Source: Paramecium pentaurelia
Taxonomy: Eukaryota; Ciliophora; Oligohymenophorea; Peniculida; Parameciidae
NCBI GenBank assembly: GCA_905183005.1
Contig: CAJJDO010000091.1
Location: 62,001-126,000, forward strand
Direction of reading: 5' to 3'
Length of the DNA stretch: 64,000 nt
Shown here: piece by piece, positions 37,201 through 49,448 of the stretch
Position numbering within the stretch: position 1 is the first letter of the stretch
How the letters are laid out: every line of letters starts with the position of its first letter
The notes under the pieces: model-generated
The model's database searches: none
What the model saw: only the letters and a program-made list of their open reading frames with translations
What the model was told of the DNA's origin: nothing
Made by a program: the position numbers and the translations under genes

Positions 37201-40200
37201 AGTTAAAACTATTTTGGATGCATTAAAGGAAAAGAAACCTAAGTTAATATTTATGGAAGAAGGAGAAATATCAATATAAGACACAGTAGGATTCTTCATT
37301 ACTATGAATCCAGGATATGCAGGTAGAACTGAATTACCTGAAAATTTGAAAGCATTGTTTAGATCATGTGCTATGGTTGTNTGGTTAAAATCCACCTAAA
37401 GTTTGTGAATTTTTAGGTGATTGTTTCGATGGAATGAAAACACTTAGTTTTGAACCTTCCAAAAATCCAAATGATGTTCCAAGAAGCACACATAGTATGA
37501 TTTCTAAGGATGATGAGAAAGTTCCATTTTCATCAAATTTTGAATGTGTAGGAGCAGTTGAACATTGGTTATCAGCATTAGAATATAAGATGAGAGAGAC
37601 ATTAGAAGAAATATTGGAAAAGGCAAAGGAAACATCAGAAAATTGGGAAAGTGGTGACAATCCTAGAGAAGATTGGGTTAAAAATTATTGTGCTTAAATT
37701 GCATTGTTAACAACATAAATTGTATGGACTGAAGATGTTACTAGAGCATTTGAAGATTTGGCTGGTGGTGCTGAAACAGCCATGAAAGAATGTTTGAAAT
37801 TGATTGAAGTTCGTATTGATAATTTGATTAAGAAGGTCAGAGGAAATTTAGAAATATTAGAGCGTATGAAAATTATTAATATTATTACAATCGATGTACA
37901 TTCAAGAGATGTTGTCGAAAAATTCTGTCTTTAAAAAACCCAAGAATTGGAATCTTTTGCTTGGTTATCACAATTAAAATTCTATTGGGATAATAAAGAT
38001 AATGACATGCATTTAAGATAAGCACTTAGATTCAAGTGGGAGAAAGAAAGAGATAAATCAAAATGCATTATTAGAATCGTTGATTGGTTCAGATTCTATT
38101 CATATGAATATGTTGGTAATGCATTAAGATTGGTCATTACTCCCTTAACAGATAGATGTTATATTACATTAACATAAGCATTGAATCTTACAATGGGTGG
38201 TGCACCTGCAGGACCAGCTGGTACTGGAAAGACTGAAACAACAAAAGATTTGGGTAGAGCAGTAGGATTACCAGTCATGGTGTTTAATTGTTCAGATCAG
38301 ATGGGTAAAGACTCTATGGCTTAAATCTTTATGGGTTTGTCTCAATCAGGAGCTTGGGGATGTTTCGATGAATTTAATAGAATAGCAATAGAAGTGTTAT
38401 CAGTCATTAGTACACAAGTTAAAACTATTTTGGATGCATTAAAGGAAAAGAAACCTAAGTTAATATTTATGGAAGAAGGAGAAATATCAATATAAGACAC
38501 AGTAGGATTCTTCATTACTATGAATCCAGGATATGCAGGTAGAACTGAATTACCTGAAAATTTGAAAGCATTGTTTAGATCATGTGCTATGGTTGTACCA
38601 GATTTAGTATTAATTTGTGAAAATATGCTTATGTCTGAAGGTTTCTAATAAGCAAGAGCCTTAAGTAGAAAATTCGTATCTTTGTATATGTTGTCAAGAG
38701 AATTATTATCAAAAGCTAGACATTATGATTGGGGTTTGAGAGCAGTAAAATCAGTGTTAAGATAAGCTGGTAAATTGAAGAGAGCAGATCCATAAATAGC
38801 AGAGGATCCATTATTGATGAGAGCTCTAAGAGATTTCAATATGCCAAAGATTGTTACAGATGATAAACCAATCTTTTTAGGTTTGATAGGAGATTTATTC
38901 CCAAGAATTGAATGTGAAAGTAAAACAAATCCTGATTTAAAGAAAATTGTAGTTGATACAACTAAATAAGATATGGGATTAGTAGCTGAAGAAATGTTTG
39001 TATTAAAAGTAGTTTAATTGGCTGAAATATTGGAAGTGAGACATTGTGTATTTGTGATAGGTCCACCAGGTTGTGGTAAAACAAGTGTATGGAAAACTTT
39101 GGCAAAGACTCATTAAAATAGAGGAGAAGATTATGAATTAGATACTCTAAATCCTAAGGCAGTGACATCAGATGAATTATTTGGATGTTATACTAAGACA
39201 AAGGAATGGAAGAATGGTGTTTTAAGTATGATTATGAAGAATTAAAATAAATGTGAAGAAAAGTATAAACCTAGTCATTTACATAAATGGTCAATTTTAG
39301 ATGGTGATATTGATCCTGAATGGATTGAATCCTTAAATACAGTTATGGATGATAATAAAGTACTTACATTAGTGTCAAATGATCGTATTCCTTTGACTCC
39401 ATCAATGAGATTGTTATTTGAAATTTCAAATCTTAAGAATGCTACTCCTGCTACAGTATCTAGAGGTGGTGTCTTGTTTATTAATGAAACAGATATTGGT
39501 TGGATGCCTTATATGAATAGTTGGTTAGAAAGATCATTTGAAAAATGTGTAGTGAAAAGAGAAGGATTGATGGGATAAGTACCATAATCACCTCCTATTG
39601 ATGATATTGCTAAATCTGTATTCTATAGATGTTTCTAATAATACTTTGAAACCAATCCAGATATCAGAGATAAGAGTAAAGTCAGATTAATAGTTCCATA
39701 AGTTGATATTGCTTAAGTAATGACAATCTGTATGATTTTGGATGCATTACTTTTAGAAACAGAGTACACAAAGCTTTCTCAAATGAAAGAAGATGATCAA
39801 AAAATGATTTATGAAGCTTATTTCATTTATGCAGGAATGTGGGCTATTGGTGGTTGTTTTGGAGGAGGATAAGATGATGAAAAAGATATGAAAGATTTCA
39901 ACTCTGTATGGAAAGCTGCTGCTAAAGTAAGAATGCCAGAATAAGGTATGTGTTTCGATTATTACTTTGATTTTGCTGAATAAAAATGGACTCATTGGTA
40001 AGGTAAAGTAGTACCTTATATTGCTACTGATGAAGCTATCTTCTCTAAAATCTATGTTGCTACTTTACATACAACTAGATTAAGAACTTTATTAGATTAC
40101 CATCTTAGAAGAAAGAAATGTGTGTTATTTGTAGGATCTGCAGGTACTGGTAAATCTGCTGTTATCAAAGATTATTTGAGTTAAACTAAAACAGATCAAG

Positions 40201-43200
40201 TATCATATAAAACTATCAACTTTTCATCATTTACTGATTCATTAGCATTATAGAAGAATATAGAATCTATGGTTGAAAAGAAATCTGGTAGAACTTTTGG
40301 TAGTGCTACAGGAAAAGCATTAATTTGTTTCATTGATGATATGAATATGCCATATGTAGATAAATATGGTACATAATAACCTATCTAATTATTAAGATAA
40401 GTAGTAGATTATGGAAGTGTTTTCAATAGAGAATAATTAGAAGAAAGAAAATTCCTTTAAGATTTACTATTCTTTAGTGCTTTAAATCAAAAATCAGGAT
40501 CTTTNGGTCAATTTTAGATGGTGATATTGATCCTGAATGGATTGAATCCTTAAATACAGTTATGGATGATAATAAAGTACTTACATTAGTGTCAAATGAT
40601 CGTATTCCTTTGACTCCATCAATGAGATTGTTATTTGAAATTTCAAATCTTAAGAATGCTACTCCTGCTACAGTATCTAGAGGTGGTGTCTTGTTTATTA
40701 ATGAAACAGATATTGGTTGGATGCCTTATATGAATAGTTGGTTAGAAAGATCATTTGAAAAATGTGTAGTGAAAAGAGAAGGATTGATGGGATAAGTACC
40801 ATAATCACCTCCTATTGATGATATTGCTAAATCTGTATTCTATAGATGTTTCTAATAATACTTTGAAACCAATCCAGATATCAGAGATAAGAGTAAAGTC
40901 AGATTAATAGTTCCATAAGTTGATATTGCTTAAGTAATGACAATCTGTATGATTTTGGATGCATTACTTTTAGAAACAGAGTACACAAAGCTTTCTCAAA
41001 TGAAAGAAGATGATCAAAAAATGATTTATGAAGCTTATTTCATTTATGCAGGAATGTGGGCTATTGGTGGTTGTTTTGGAGGAGGATAAGATGATGAAAA
41101 AGATATGAAAGATTTCAACTCTGTATGGAAAGCTGCTGCTAAAGTAAGAATGCCAGAATAAGGTATGTGTTTCGATTATTACTTTGATTTTGCTGAATAA
41201 AAATGGACTCATTGGTAAGGTAAAGTAGTACCTTATATTGCTACTGATGAAGCTATCTTCTCTAAAATCTATGTTGCTACTTTACATACAACTAGATTAA
41301 GAACTTTATTAGATTACCATCTTAGAAGAAAGAAATGTGTCTTATTTGTAGGATCTGCAGGTACTGGTAAATCTGCTGTTATCAAAGATTATTTGAGTTA
41401 AACTAAAACAGATCAAGTATCATATAAAACTATCAACTTTTCATCATTTACTGATTCATTAGCATTATAGAAGAATATAGAATCTATGGTTGAAAAGAAA
41501 TCTGGTAGAACTTTTGGTAGTGCTACAGGAAAAGCATTAATTTGTTTCATTGATGATATGAATATGCCATATGTAGATAAATATGGTACATAATAACCTA
41601 TCTAATTATTAAGATAAGTAGTAGATTATGGAAGTGTTTTCAATAGAGAATAATTAGAAGAAAGAAAATTCCTTTAAGATTTACTCTTCTTTAGTGCTTT
41701 AAATCAAAAATCAGGATCTTTCATTATAGATTTAAGATTATAAAGAAACTTCTCTGTATTCACTATGTATACACCTAATGCTGAAATCATTAAAACTATT
41801 TTTGGTGCTATTTTAAATAGTCATTTAGCTACATTTGATGATAAAATACATAAGTTATCTGATAAATTAATTGAAGCTACAATTCATTTATTTAATAAAG
41901 TTCTCAAAGATACAAGATATTCACCTTCAGCTAGAAAATTCCATTATTAATTTAATTTCAGAGAACTTGCTAAAGTTGTAGAAGGTATAATGAGATCAAC
42001 TCCTAATTAATATAGAGGATAACCAAATAGAATGTTAAGATTATGGGCACATGAATCTAAAAGAGTATTTGAAGATAGATTCATTAATGAAGAAGACATA
42101 AAAGTATTTAGAGATTATGTTAAAGATGCAATGGTCAAAAATATTGGAGAACCAGATGATAAAGATAATCCCTTAGAAGAACCAAATGTGTTTACAAGTT
42201 TTGTTGCAGCTCATAATGGTCAAGAATCATAATACACAAATTGTGATCCTTCAACTTTAAAGAAAGTGTTGGAAGATAAATTAAGAGAATATAATGAAGT
42301 GAAAGCTATGATGAATTTAGTGTTATTCTAGTAGGCTATGGAACATGTTTGTAGAATAGCACGTATTTTAGAATTACCAGGAGGTAATGCATTATTAGTT
42401 GGTGTTGGTGGTTCAGGTAAATAATCACTTACAAGATTGGCAACATTTATTTTAGGATATGAAGCTGATTAAATGGTAGTTACATCAAATTTCACTATAA
42501 ATGATTTAAGAAATTACTTATAAGAAATCTATAAGAAAGTAGCTAAACCAAGTGCAGGAAGTAGATGTTACATTTTGACAGATTCTCAAATCAAAGAGGA
42601 AATCTTTTTGATTCCCATTAATGATATGTTAAATTCTGGTTGGATATTTGATCTTTTCCCTAAAGAAGATTATGACAATATGATTTAAGGATTAAGAAAT
42701 GAAGCTAAAGGAGCAGGTATATTAGATAATTTAGAATCAATCACTTAATACTTTTTAGATAAAATGAGAAAGAATCTTCATGTTGTATTGTGTTTCTCTC
42801 CAGTTGGTGATACTATGCGTATTAGATCTCGTAAATTCCCAGGTATTATCAATTCAACAAGTGTTGATTGGTTCCATCCATGGCCAAAAGATGCACTTAT
42901 TGATGTGTCATATAGATTCATAAGTGAGGTTGAATTGGATACTGATGATCTTAGAAAAATAATTTCACTTCATATGGCTGAAGTCCATCTTTCAATTGAT
43001 TATGCTAATCAGAAATATTTGTAATTAGAAAGAAGATATAATTATACTACACCAAAATCATTTTTAGAATTGATTGAATATTATAAGAAATTATTGGGTG
43101 AAAAGAGAGAATAGATTCTCAAATAAATCAAGAGATATGAATAAGGTTTATAGATTTTAGCTGATACATAAAGCAAAGTCTAATTGTTATAAGGTGAATT

Positions 43201-46200
43201 GAAAATCAAGATGGTTGAAGTCGATAAAAAGAAGAGTGAAACTGATATTCTAATTGAAAAAGTAGGTAAAGAATCTGCTGTTGCTGAAGTTGAATAAAAG
43301 ATTGCCAATGAAGAAGAAGAAAAAACTAATACTGCATCAAAAGCAGCAGAAGAATTAGCAGAAACTGCAAGAATTGAATTAGAAAAAGCAATACCTGCTT
43401 TAGAGAAAGCCAAAGCTGCTGTTGATTGTATTAAGAAACCATAAATTACAGAAATGAAATCTTTAGGTTCACCTCCTACTGGTGTGTTAACAACTGCTAG
43501 AGCTGTCTTAATATTATTAGGAGAAAAGATTACATTATAAGATCCAGAAGATAAATTATGGAAGAAATCATAATAAGTCATGAACAATCCATAATAATTC
43601 TTAGATAGAATTATTGGTTTTAATGGTAAATAAATTGATCCATAAATTTTGGCATCTGTTAATAAAATCATAGAAGATCCAGCTATGAAATTTAATGAAG
43701 AATCAATGAAAGGATAAAACTTTGCTGCTTCCAAATTATGTGCTTGGGCTGTCAATATTGTTACTTTCAACACAATTTTCAAGTTGGTTGATCCACTTGA
43801 AAAATCTAGAGATGCTGCTATGGCTGATTTAGAATAAAAAAAGAAGGAATTAGCTGTTGTTAAAGAGAAGGTTAGAGCATTGAATGAAAAAGTTAATAAA
43901 TTAAAACGTGATTTAGAAGAAGCTGAAAGAGTTAAATAATTAGTAGAAGCTGATGCTAATGCTTGTTAAGAGAAATTATCAGCTGCTGAAAAATTAGTGA
44001 ATGGTTTAGCAGGTGAAAATAAACGTTGGGGAGAAAATGTAAAAGAATTGTCTAGCAATATTAAATCTGTTGTAGGAAATGCATTATTGGCTGCAGCCTT
44101 TGTTTCATATATTGGAGCATTTTCAGCTAAATTAAGATTAGAATTATGGTCTAAGATATGGTTGAATGACTTATAAGCTAAATAGATTCCATTGACTTAA
44201 GGTATTGATCCACTTAAAATCTTAACAACTGAAGCTAAAATTGCTAGTTGGAAGAATGAGGGATTGTAATCAGATTAAATGTCATTGGAAAATGCTTCAA
44301 TCATTAGTGCTTGTTCAAGATGGCCACTTATTATTGATCCATAATTATAAGGTTCAGTTTGGATTAGAGGATCATAAGGTGATAATTTGGTTACTATCAA
44401 TGTCAGTTAAAATAAGTGGTTGTAATAATTAAATGCTTCTATTCCTATGGGTAAAGCAGTATTGTTGGAAGGTATTTAATAAGAAATAGATGCTACACTT
44501 GATCCTCTATTGAGTAGAGCTATTGTTAAGAAAGGAAAGAGTGCTTATTTAGAATTAGCAGGTGAATAAATTGATTATGATTCAAAATTCAAACTATTTT
44601 TAATGACTAAATTGTACAATCCACATTTCAGACCAGAAATAGCTGCATAATGTACTATTATTAACTTCATTGTTACTGAATCAGGTTTAGAAGAATAATT
44701 ACTTGCTGCTGTTGTGAATATTGAAAGAAATGAATTAGAAATGAAGAGATCAGAATTAGTCAAATAATAAAATGAATTTTCAGTATAATTAGATAAATTA
44801 GAGGAAAATCTTTTGATTTAATTATCAGAAGCAGATCCTTCAACAATTTTAGAAAATAAGAGTTTAATTGCAAATCTAGATAATACTAAATAAACATCTA
44901 ATACTATTACTGAATAAAGTAAGATAGCAAAAGTGACTGAAGTTGAAATCAATCAATAAAGAGAAATTTATAGAATTGTAGCTGCTGAAGGTGCTATGCT
45001 TTATTTCTTAGTAATTCAATTAAGTGTTATGGAACATATGTATCAATATTCTTTAGAATCATTTAATAAATTCTTCTTTAAAGCTATTGAAAGAACAACT
45101 ATAAGAGATGAAACAAGAACTGAAGAATTAAGAAAGAATATTAGATATACAATTTATTAATGGATAAGTAGAGGATTATTTGAAAAACACAAATTAATCT
45201 TTTTGACTTTGATTACATTTAGATTAATGTAAAAGAAAGTAATTGAAGTAGTTTATGAACCAGCTGAAATGGATTTCCTTATTAAATGTGTACCTAGAGC
45301 AGGTGTGGAAAATAATTTAGATTGGTTATCATAAAATGCTTGGGATTCAGTACAAGGATTGATTTAATTAGAAGAATTCAAATTGTTTGCTTAAAATATG
45401 GAAAAAGATGCTCCAATAAGATTTAAAGATTGGTACAATGAATTATAACCAGAAGATGTTAAATTACCATTTGATTGGAAGAGATTAGATTAAATGCCAT
45501 TTAAAAAATTATTAGTCTTAAGATGTTTAAGACCAGATCGTATTACATCTGCATTAACTAATTTCATTAGATAAGCATTACCTTAAGGTGAATCCTTTGT
45601 TGAAATGGATTCAAAACTAAACTTTTCAGATGTTCTTTCTGGATCAGTTGATGATTCAGATGCAACCATTCCAATTTTCTTCATTTTATCTCCAGGAGCA
45701 GATCCTGTAAAGGAAGTAGAAAAATTAGCAAGATTAAATAAGATTGAACCAGGAAAATCATTCTGGAATATTTCATTAGGATAAGGTTAAGATGAAATTG
45801 CTAGACGTAGAATTGAAGAAGGTAATAAGGAAGGACATTGGGTTATGTTATAAAATATTCATTTAATGCCTAAATGGTTATTAGAATTAGAAAAGATTTT
45901 GGATTCATTTACTGGAGAATAAGGTGGTGGTAATCCAAGATTTAGATTATTTTTATCAGCTGAACCTTCAAGTGGAATTCCTATTGGATTATTAGATAGA
46001 TCAATTAAATTGACTAATGAACCACCTGCTGGTTTAAGAGCTAATATGAAGAGAGCATGGGCTTATTTCAGTAAAGATGAAATTGAAGACAAAGATCCTA
46101 AAATTAAATCAATTCTCTTTGGTTTATGTTTCTTCCATTCTACAGTTATTGAAAGAAGACGTTTTGGACCTAAAGGATGGAATATGTCTTATCCATTCAA

Positions 46201-47555
46201 TATGGGAGATTTGAGAGATTCCTATTTAGTCATGAATAGATATATGGAATAAGGAGCCGGTGGAAAAGTGCCATTTGATGATTTAAGATATATCTTTGGT
46301 GAAATCATGTATGGTGGTCACATTGTAGATGATTGGGATAGAAGATTATGCATGGGTTATTTGGATAATATCATGCATGAAGGAATATTTGATGAATTGG
46401 AATTATTCCCATTCATTGAAGGCAAGAATTTATCATTCAAAGTTCCTCCACCAAATAATTATGAAAAATACATTGAACATATTGAATAAGTACTCACTTA
46501 AGAAACTCCTCTTGCTTATGGATTACATTCAAATGCTGAAATTGGTTTCAGAACATAATAATGTTTAACTCTCTTCTCTACTCTATTAGAATTGTAACCA
46601 AAAGATAGTGCTGGTGATGAGAGTACAAGTGGTATGAGAACAAAGAATGAAATTGTATAAGAACTTATTAAATAATTGGCTGAAGATATTAACTTAAAAT
46701 CTATGATATTTAATATTGATGAAATTAAGAATAAGATTGATGCTGAAAATAAAGGTCCTTATTAAAATGTGTTTTTGTAAGAACTTGAATATATGAATTA
46801 CTTATTAATTGAAATTGTAAGATCTATGGAAGAAATTGATCAAGGTTTCAGAGGTATTCTTACAATCTCAGAATAAATGGAATCAATTATTGATGCCATT
46901 GCTTTGAATAGAGTACCAACTGTTTGGGTTGCATTGGCCTATCCTTCAAAGAGAGGTTTGGCATCTTGGTTAACAAATCTACTCAAGAGAATTGAATAAC
47001 TCAATCTATTTAGAGATGATCCTTATGCAATCCCTAAAGTCACTATGATTGGTAGATTCTTCAATCCTTAATCATTCTTGACAGCTATTAAATAAGTTAT
47101 TGGAAGACAAAGAGCTCAAGAATTAAATAGATTATACATAGCCACTGAAGTAACCAAAAAGAGTATTGAAGAAATTGATCAGACAGCCAAAGATGGTGCC
47201 TATGTATTTGGATTCGTATTAGAAGGAGGTATAAATTTCATTTTAATTTTCTCTAGCTCGTTGGGATGTAGTTACAGGTTAACTTGAAGAATCCAAACCT
47301 AAAGAAATGTTTAGTGTCCTACCTGTTGTTTACTGTAAAGCACTCATGGTACCAGCAGAGGGCAAAGAAGATAAAGCTCTTTATTAATGTCCATGCTATA
47401 GAACTGAAGACAGAGGTAATACCTACATCTTTACTGGACAACTCAAAACAAGACTCAATCCAAGAAAATGGATTTTAGCTGGTGTAGCACTTCTTCTAGA
47501 TGTTGAAGGAGTCTCTGATGAAGCTGCTGCTGCTAAAAAGGAAAAGAAGGCTTGA
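31253..47555 (+). CDS. Axonemal dynein heavy chain, probably outer arm (interrupted by two assembly duplications)
   Basis: Begins MGDQEPLKSKEDYF at ATG 31253. Introns: 31381-31406, 31618-31640, 31815-31840 and 47229-47256. As assembled, the frame breaks at the N bases 37381 and 40505. Dropping one copy and the N from each duplication (1,216 and 1,217 bp) and the introns leaves exactly 4,589 codons. Motor P-loops fall at normal spacing in the corrected protein: AAA1 GPAGTGKT (about residue 1890), AAA2 GPPGCGKT (2173), AAA3 GSAGTGKS (2531), AAA4 GVGGSGKQ (2881). Other marks are CFDEFNRI, MNPGYAGRTELPENLKALF, LDGDIDPEWIESLNTVMDDN and NPPKVCEFLGDCF in the linker. The C-terminal region ends TRLNPRKWILAGVALLLDVE. 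The sequence resembles outer-arm beta/gamma-type heavy chains. It drives ciliary beating on axonemal microtubules. Confidence 0.95.
36166..38596. repeat. Direct duplication with single N: 36166-37380 / N 37381 / 37382-38596
   Basis: Two 1,215-bp copies appear identical on reading and abut a single N. They span the end of the dynein linker/AAA1 region, so the AAA1 P-loop occurs twice. The offset of 1,216 is not a multiple of three, which would destroy the frame. Best read as overlapping contig ends joined in a scaffold without merging. Confidence 0.95.
39289..41721. repeat. Direct duplication with single N: 39289-40504 / N 40505 / 40506-41721
   Basis: Two 1,216-bp copies around one N, covering dynein AAA2-AAA3. 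I found two differences: G40124 versus C41341 and A40469 versus C41686. Both are at third codon positions and synonymous (Val and Leu). The offset of 1,217 breaks the frame. Interpreted as an unmerged contig overlap, with the substitutions from alleles, paralogous reads or errors. Confidence 0.95.
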
Positions 47556-48270
47556 AACTCATTATTAAATTTTATTATATATTAATTTAATCAATTTCTA
47601 TAATAATCAAATATATATATAAATATAAAAAACTAATTTAATGATTTTCATTTATTATGTTATTTTTAAGAAGTAAGAATTTGTTTATTTATATATATTT
47701 TTAATAATTGAATCCTCATAATATAATTATTATACAATATCTTCATATGATAGTGAATTTAATTAAAGAAGATGTGAGTTATTAAAACACATTTAGAAAA
47801 CTAAAAGGATAAATTTATTTCATTATATAAATTTTTAATTATGTTTTCTGCTTGTTCTGAAAAAAAGTAGATGAGATATAAGGATAGAATTCCAAATTAT
47901 GATATCTTAACTTAAAAGTAAAAATATATAGGAATAAACAAAACATTAATTAATTAAATCCTGCTTTAAGAGTATTAAATTTTATATATAACCAGGTGAT
48001 TTACTTTTGGATATTTTTAGAAATACTATCATTTATTAAGTTAAATCAGAATCTTAAATCTAAAACCATTAAGGATCTATAATGTATGAGATTATTGAAT
48101 ATATATATAATTAGAAAACAGTAATAACTTTCTTATTCATTATCTATATATATATTTGTCATCATATTTCAAAAAGATTCTCCAAAATTATTGCTTATAT
48201 TATATGATATCCTTTTATCTGATGAATTCTGAGCTAATCTTAATTTATTAGTTTTCACCCCTTTTTATTA
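47556..48270. other. Spacer between dynein and TPR gene (duplicated in part)
   Basis: AT-rich. From 47737 onward it is part of the third N-joined duplication and recurs at 48915-49448. It contains one short ORF of uncertain status (47899-48207) and a second short open frame from ATG 47841 that ends within 55 codons; nothing else was recognised. Confidence 0.55.
47899..48207 (+). CDS. Small ORF of 102 codons, uncertain
   Basis: One uninterrupted frame (code 6) from ATG 47899 to TGA 48205-48207, repeated exactly at 49077-49385 by the assembly duplication. It starts MISQLKSKNIQEQTK, has a mixed central part (QPGDLLLDIFRNTIIY) and ends in a hydrophobic stretch (TVITFLFIIYIYICHH), a possible single membrane segment. 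No family is recognised. In this AT-rich, one-stop code a chance ORF of this length is quite possible. Confidence 0.3.
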
Positions 48271-48913
48271 ATGAAAAATATAATGAGAAAATAATTAAAG
48301 GTCCTTAAGGAACTCAAAGGAGGTATTATATATACAATCTTAAGATTTAAGTCTTATTGAAACAGAACAATATGAAAAGCTAATATCATGCATTGACAAA
48401 ATACTAGAGAGTAATAAAACTGATGGGGTATTATACTATTAAAAAGGTATTAATTTTTTAAGCTATTATTGAAGGAGTGATATTCTTTTAAAAAGATGAT
48501 TATCAAAATGCAATAGAGTATTTTACAAAAGCATTAAATTATGATGTTGGAAACAACACAATAATATAAAATTTAGGTATTTCACTTTTAAAGCATTATA
48601 GGAATCTCATATAAAGCTGTTGGTAACTTTTAGGCTGCATTAGATTAGTTTAATAAAAGTTTAGCCATTCAATCGAAGAATACTTAGATAGCTGTTCTAA
48701 AGAGTAAAAAGTATAGGATAATTAAGGTGATACTCTAAGGTTAATGAAACGATTTAATGAGGCTGAAACTATTCTTAATGAACTATATCAAAATGACAGA
48801 GAAAATATTTAAGTTATTGAAGGATTAATTTAGTTAAAGTTAGATTAAGATTTAATAAGTGATGCTATATCATACATTCCATAAATAGTATCTTTAAAGG
48901 TAATAGATGTTGA
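48271..48913 (+). pseudogene. Duplicate 5' fragment of the TPR gene (assembly copy)
   Basis: Exact copy of the first exons and introns of the TPR gene at 49449 onward, cut at the N. It has no 3' part. It should not be counted as a separate gene if the duplication is an assembly artefact. Confidence 0.85.
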
Positions 48914-49448
48914 NATATCTTCATATGATAGTGAATTTAATTAAAGAAGATGTGAGTTATTAAAACACATTTAGAAAACTAAAAGGATAAATTTATTTCA
49001 TTATATAAATTTTTAATTATGTTTTCTGCTTGTTCTGAAAAAAAGTAGATGAGATATAAGGATAGAATTCCAAATTATGATATCTTAACTTAAAAGTAAA
49101 AATATATAGGAATAAACAAAACATTAATTAATTAAATCCTGCTTTAAGAGTATTAAATTTTATATATAACCAGGTGATTTACTTTTGGATATTTTTAGAA
49201 ATACTATCATTTATTAAGTTAAATCAGAATCTTAAATCTAAAACCATTAAGGATCTATAATGTATGAGATTATTGAATATATATATAATTAGAAAACAGT
49301 AATAACTTTCTTATTCATTATCTATATATATATTTGTCATCATATTTCAAAAAGATTCTCCAAAATTATTGCTTATATTATATGATATCCTTTTATCTGA
49401 TGAATTCTGAGCTAATCTTAATTTATTAGTTTTCACCCCTTTTTATTA

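Noticed and set aside
36166..41721. Genuine duplication giving a dynein with extra AAA modules
   Set aside because: Each duplication ends exactly at an N, breaks the frame, and its removal restores the normal gene length.
43180..43782. 200-codon open frame on the minus strand opposite dynein
   Set aside because: It lies antisense to the dynein stalk region, where strong coding bias on the plus strand creates a shadow ORF; no own motifs.
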